Source: CAZEAN01 sp964510225
Lineage (GTDB): Bacteria; Planctomycetota; Planctomycetia; Isosphaerales; Isosphaeraceae
Reading direction: 5' to 3'
Length of the DNA: 64,000 nt
NCBI GenBank assembly: GCA_964510225.1
Contig: CAZEAN010000013.1
Location: forward strand, 7,700-71,699
In this document: piece after piece, positions 60,841-64,000 of the stretch
How the letters are laid out: every line of letters starts with the position of its first letter
Numbering within the stretch: position 1 is the first letter of the stretch
Translations under genes and position numbers: made by a program
Notes under the pieces: model-generated
The model's database searches: none
What the model was told of the DNA's origin: nothing
Seen by the model: only the letters and a program-made list of their open reading frames with translations

Positions 60841-62202
60841 ATGGCTGAGCCTACGAAGTTCCGGCGGATTTTAATTGCCAACCGTGGCGAAATTGCGCTC
60901 CGGATTATCCGAGCCTGCCGCGAGCTTGGGATCGGTGCCGTCGCGGTCTACTCCGAGGCTGACCGTGGTGCCCCCTATCTAGATTTGGCCGACCAAGCGA
61001 TCTGTATCGGTCCAGGGCCAGCGGTGGAGAGTTACCTGAACGTCCCTCGGATCATCTCCGCCGCAGAGATTGCCGACGTTGACGCGATCCACCCTGGCTA
61101 TGGCTTCTTGAGCGAGAACCCGAAGTTTGCTGAAGTCTGCCGCGCGTGCAACTTCGAATTTATCGGCCCGCCCCACGAAACGATCGAACGGATGGGGTTG
61201 AAAACTGAAGCCAAGGCGGTCGCTCTCTCGGCCAAGGTACCGCTCGTCCCAGGTTCAGATGGACCCGTCGAGAGTGACGAGGCTGCCATCCCGATTGCCA
61301 AGGAGATCGGTTACCCTGTCTTGATCAAAGCCGCTGCCGGTGGCGGTGGTAAAGGGATGCGCGTCTGTTGGGAAGAGAGCAAACTCCAAACGGCACTTCA
61401 ACAAGCGAGGGCGGAGGCCGACGCCGCGTTTCGGAATCCCAGCCTCTACCTCGAAAAGTATATCGACCGCCCTCGACATGTTGAGGTCCAGCTCCTCGCC
61501 GATGCTCATGGGACGGCGATCCACTGTTGGGAACGAGATTGCAGTCTCCAGCGTCGTCACCAAAAACTTGTCGAAGAATCACCAGCGCCCACGCTTCCCG
61601 CCAAGGTCCGCCGGAAAATCTGTGAGGCGGCCGTTCGGCTCGCCAAGGCCTCTGGATATGTGAATGCAGGCACTTGTGAGTTTCTCGTAGATGCCGATCA
61701 TAACTTTTACTTTATCGAAGTGAACGCACGGATTCAGGTCGAGCACCCGGTCACCGAACTCGTCACCGGGAGTGACCTGATTCGCGAACAAATCAAAATC
61801 GCGCGGGGAGAGCCGCTTTCGATGGCCCAGGCGGATGTCCCACAAGTCGGCCATGCGATCGAATGCCGGATCAACTGTGAAGACCCGGATCATAACTTCC
61901 GACCAAGCCCTGGAACCATCAAAGGTCTCAGGGTTCCCGGTGGAATCGGTGTTCGTTGGGATTCGCATATCCAAGTTGGATATCGAGTTCCGACCCACTA
62001 TGACTCGATGATCGGTAAGCTCTTAGTCCACGCGCCGACTCGACCAGAAGCGATTGCACGGATGAGTCGTGCCTTGGCCGAGCTAGAAATCGATGGGATT
62101 ACGACGACGGCATCATTGCACGAGCGGATTATGCGAAATCGTGATTTCAATGAATCCAGAGTCGATACGACCTGGGTCGAGCGGGTCCTCTTCGGTTCTT
62201 GA
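60841..62202 (+). CDS. accC: acetyl-CoA carboxylase, biotin carboxylase subunit
   Basis: 453 residues from ATG 60841; the frame is open from 60790. ATP-grasp enzyme that carboxylates biotin on AccB. Seen: FRRILIANRGEIALRIIRACRELGI, HPGYGFLSEN, the glycine-rich ATP loop AAAGGGGKGMRV, ERDCSLQRRHQKLVEESPAP, the catalytic FIEVNARIQVEHPVTE and GHAIECRINCEDP. Complete and canonical. It lies 86 bases downstream of accB. The carboxyltransferase genes accA and accD are not in the window. Confidence 0.97.
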   Translation: MAEPTKFRRILIANRGEIALRIIRACRELGIGAVAVYSEADRGAPYLDLADQAICIGPGPAVESYLNVPRIISAAEIADVDAIHPGYGFLSENPKFAEVCRACNFEFIGPPHETIERMGLKTEAKAVALSAKVPLVPGSDGPVESDEAAIPIAKEIGYPVLIKAAAGGGGKGMRVCWEESKLQTALQQARAEADAAFRNPSLYLEKYIDRPRHVEVQLLADAHGTAIHCWERDCSLQRRHQKLVEESPAPTLPAKVRRKICEAAVRLAKASGYVNAGTCEFLVDADHNFYFIEVNARIQVEHPVTELVTGSDLIREQIKIARGEPLSMAQADVPQVGHAIECRINCEDPDHNFRPSPGTIKGLRVPGGIGVRWDSHIQVGYRVPTHYDSMIGKLLVHAPTRPEAIARMSRALAELEIDGITTTASLHERIMRNRDFNESRVDTTWVERVLFGS

Positions 62203-62332
62203 GTAAGGCACAAGATTGCGTTAGTTGTAACCTGTGTTGCCATCACTGATGGATTGTTAGCAGCGTCTGGAGGCTGACTACGCTCAGAGTCGTTCCGGTC
62301 GAATCGTCGAAATTACACCTCAGGATGAGGAG

Positions 62333-63997
62333 ATGTTGCCGATGGTCCCCCACGACGGCTCCGTACTTGACAACCACGCGATTGACTCGAAAGCAGCCGC
62401 TGTCCCATCCGACGCTTGGAGTTTGCGTGCCGTTACGGGCTTCGTGATCCTTGGGCTGACGATCCGACTGGTCCGCTACCTGCTGAACTTTCCGCTCTGG
62501 TGCGATGAGTCGATGTTGGCAGCTAACTTCCTGGACCGTGGATTCTCTGACCTTCTTGAGCCGCTCGACTACCGCCAGATCGCGCCACTGCTGTTCCTCC
62601 AGATTGAGCGGGCATCGGTCGCCCTTTTCGGATTCCGCGAGTGGAGCCTCCGGCTCTTCCCGATCCTCTCCGGGCTGCTGAGCGTCTTGCTGTTCCGGCA
62701 TCTGGCTGGTCGACTGTTCTCAGGGAGTCGCTTGGTTATTGCTGTGGCGGTCTTCGCCGTCTCTGGTTGGCCCTTGTGCTATGCCGCAGAGGTGAAACCT
62801 TACGCGTCCGACCTCCTCGTCTCCCTCAGCTTGCTGGCACTGGCGGTGGAGTGGTGGCGACGGCCGGATCGAACCGCATGGCTCTGGGGGTTGGTACTGG
62901 TAGCACCGATTGCTCTTGCCCTCTCGTTCCCAGCGATCCTGACGGCAGGGGGAATTGGTTTGGCACTCCTGCCGCTGGTGCTCCGATCGTCATGGAGGGT
63001 GAGGATTCCGTACCTCGCCTACGGAATTGCGAGTGCAGTGACATTCCTCGGGTTGTTCTCGATGTACCAGACAGCACCGCAGGATCATGACTACTTCCAC
63101 CGCGACTGGGCTCCCGCCTTTCCGCCGTCCGGTGGGCCGCTGCACCTCATTTTTTGGTTTCTGAGGATGAGCACCGGCTTCGGATTCGCCTACCCCGAGG
63201 GTGGTGGTAACGGGGCGAGCCTAGTGACGACGCTCTGTGTCACCGTCGGTGCATTCATGCTCGGCCGACGCGGCCAATGGACTCCGCTAGCACTCCTCCT
63301 CTCCCCATTTCTGATGGGGTTAGTCGCCGCTGCACTGCACCGCTACCCCTACGGTCTGAGTGCCCGGACCATGCAGTACGTCGCGCCCCACATCTGCCTC
63401 TTGATGGGGGGAGGGCTTGCGCTCCTGATCAATAGGTCGCCGTTAGCGACAGTCCGGCGCCGTGGGATCAGGTTCGTGGTCGTGGCTCTTGCGATGCTCG
63501 GGTTCGGCCGGATGACGTGGGACTTAACGCATCCATATAAGTTCTATAGCGATGCGCGTTCGCGAGCGTTCGCCGAGTGGTTCTGGACGGAGATGTCGAG
63601 GGATGCTGAAGTAGCCTGCCTTGGGACGGACATGGGCGTCGTTGCTGATCCTGGCCACTGGAATAACGATCTGACCGACCAATACCTCTGTTACCGTCAA
63701 ATGTTTTCCCCACGCCACCGCCGAGGCGAGCCGCTCCGGCTCGAGGCTGTCGCTCTCGATCACCCCCTCCGCTGTGTCCTCTACAACGAGTTTCCCCAGG
63801 AGTCCCCCGAGTTCCAAGACTGGTTGAACGCGATGTCGGCGAATTATCACCTTACGGGGATCCGACACTTCCCCGTCCATACTCTTGAACACAAACGAGG
63901 GGCGACCTGGGATCTCGTTTATGTCGTTTATGAGTTCGTCCCGATCGTGGAGTCGACTGACCTCACCGCCATTCCCACTGGATCAATTAGGCAATGA
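62333..63997 (+). CDS. GT-C fold membrane glycosyltransferase-like protein (ArnT/PMT type)
   Basis: 554 residues from ATG 62333; ATG 62342 also fits. About ten membrane helices. Near the start LNFPLWCDESMLAANFLDRGF holds the Asp-Glu pair typical of the first outer loop of lipid-dependent glycosyltransferases, followed by LRLFPILSGLLSVLLFRHLAG and YAAEVKPYASDLLVSL, both common in the PMT_2/DUF2029-like families. The last 150 residues are an extracytoplasmic domain with no known fold. It would transfer a sugar from a polyprenyl-phosphate donor. Acceptor unknown. It is 130 bases after accC and probably separate from it. Confidence 0.8.
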   Translation: MLPMVPHDGSVLDNHAIDSKAAAVPSDAWSLRAVTGFVILGLTIRLVRYLLNFPLWCDESMLAANFLDRGFSDLLEPLDYRQIAPLLFLQIERASVALFGFREWSLRLFPILSGLLSVLLFRHLAGRLFSGSRLVIAVAVFAVSGWPLCYAAEVKPYASDLLVSLSLLALAVEWWRRPDRTAWLWGLVLVAPIALALSFPAILTAGGIGLALLPLVLRSSWRVRIPYLAYGIASAVTFLGLFSMYQTAPQDHDYFHRDWAPAFPPSGGPLHLIFWFLRMSTGFGFAYPEGGGNGASLVTTLCVTVGAFMLGRRGQWTPLALLLSPFLMGLVAAALHRYPYGLSARTMQYVAPHICLLMGGGLALLINRSPLATVRRRGIRFVVVALAMLGFGRMTWDLTHPYKFYSDARSRAFAEWFWTEMSRDAEVACLGTDMGVVADPGHWNNDLTDQYLCYRQMFSPRHRRGEPLRLEAVALDHPLRCVLYNEFPQESPEFQDWLNAMSANYHLTGIRHFPVHTLEHKRGATWDLVYVVYEFVPIVESTDLTAIPTGSIRQ

Positions 63998-64000
63998 GGC

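Noticed and set aside
1..64000. CRISPR arrays, insertion sequences, prophage, rRNA and tRNA genes
   Set aside because: Looked for direct-repeat arrays, transposase or integrase proteins and conserved RNA motifs and saw none.

Overview
The window reads as chromosomal DNA of a free-living bacterium, most likely a member of the Planctomycetota. This rests on gene style rather than a marker gene. It carries three large von Willebrand A (VWA) proteins, two of them with VIT or YfbK-type architectures. It also has FHA proteins with multi-helix membrane parts, an ABC-2 permease fused to a CPBP protease, a lidless Hsp70, a lipase-metacaspase fusion, and a type III pantothenate kinase. GC content is moderate, starts are a mix of ATG, GTG and TTG, and many neighbours overlap by ATGA. 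No rRNA, tRNA, CRISPR array, insertion sequence or prophage was recognised.

Bases 1-8043 form a methylmalonyl-CoA / sodium-pump locus. Leftward: a CoA-transferase broken by one in-frame stop, the small methylmalonyl-CoA mutase subunit and the start of the large subunit. Rightward, after a 1.2 kb gap: a biotin carrier and the gamma and beta subunits of a Na+-pumping decarboxylase. Together these fit interconversion of succinyl-CoA, methylmalonyl-CoA and propionyl-CoA coupled to Na+ export. The carboxyltransferase subunit and the epimerase are not visible here.

Bases 8447-22392 are mixed: an alkaline-phosphatase-superfamily membrane enzyme, an ExeA-like ATPase, rsmE with a TauE-like protein, a VOC protein, a serine hydrolase, a GH32-like glycosidase, a YfbK-type VWA lipoprotein, an AAC(3)-I-like acetyltransferase and a FetAB-type ABC exporter.

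Bases 22475-36443 are the most unusual part: VIT-VWA protein, divergent Hsp70-like ATPase, alpha/beta-hydrolase-metacaspase fusion, then a tight series of FHA-membrane, FHA-linker-membrane, cyclase-repeat-VWA and TPR-redoxin genes. The domain set (phosphopeptide binding, MIDAS adhesion, chaperone, caspase) suggests regulated protein assembly or a conflict/cell-death role, but that is inference.

Bases 36421-47705 hold a Nat-type ABC exporter with built-in CPBP protease, comM/yifB, a zinc-ribbon membrane protein, a DksA/TraR-type protein, and a leftward block of rpmA, obgE, coaX and a truncated mnmE-like GTPase. Bases 48183-49349 encode three small helical proteins, two of them WXG100-like. Bases 49397-63997 are mostly housekeeping: a kinase with a degenerate receiver, glgB, a creatininase-family protein, mgtE, serS, an M20 peptidase, pepQ-accB-accC and a GT-C glycosyltransferase.
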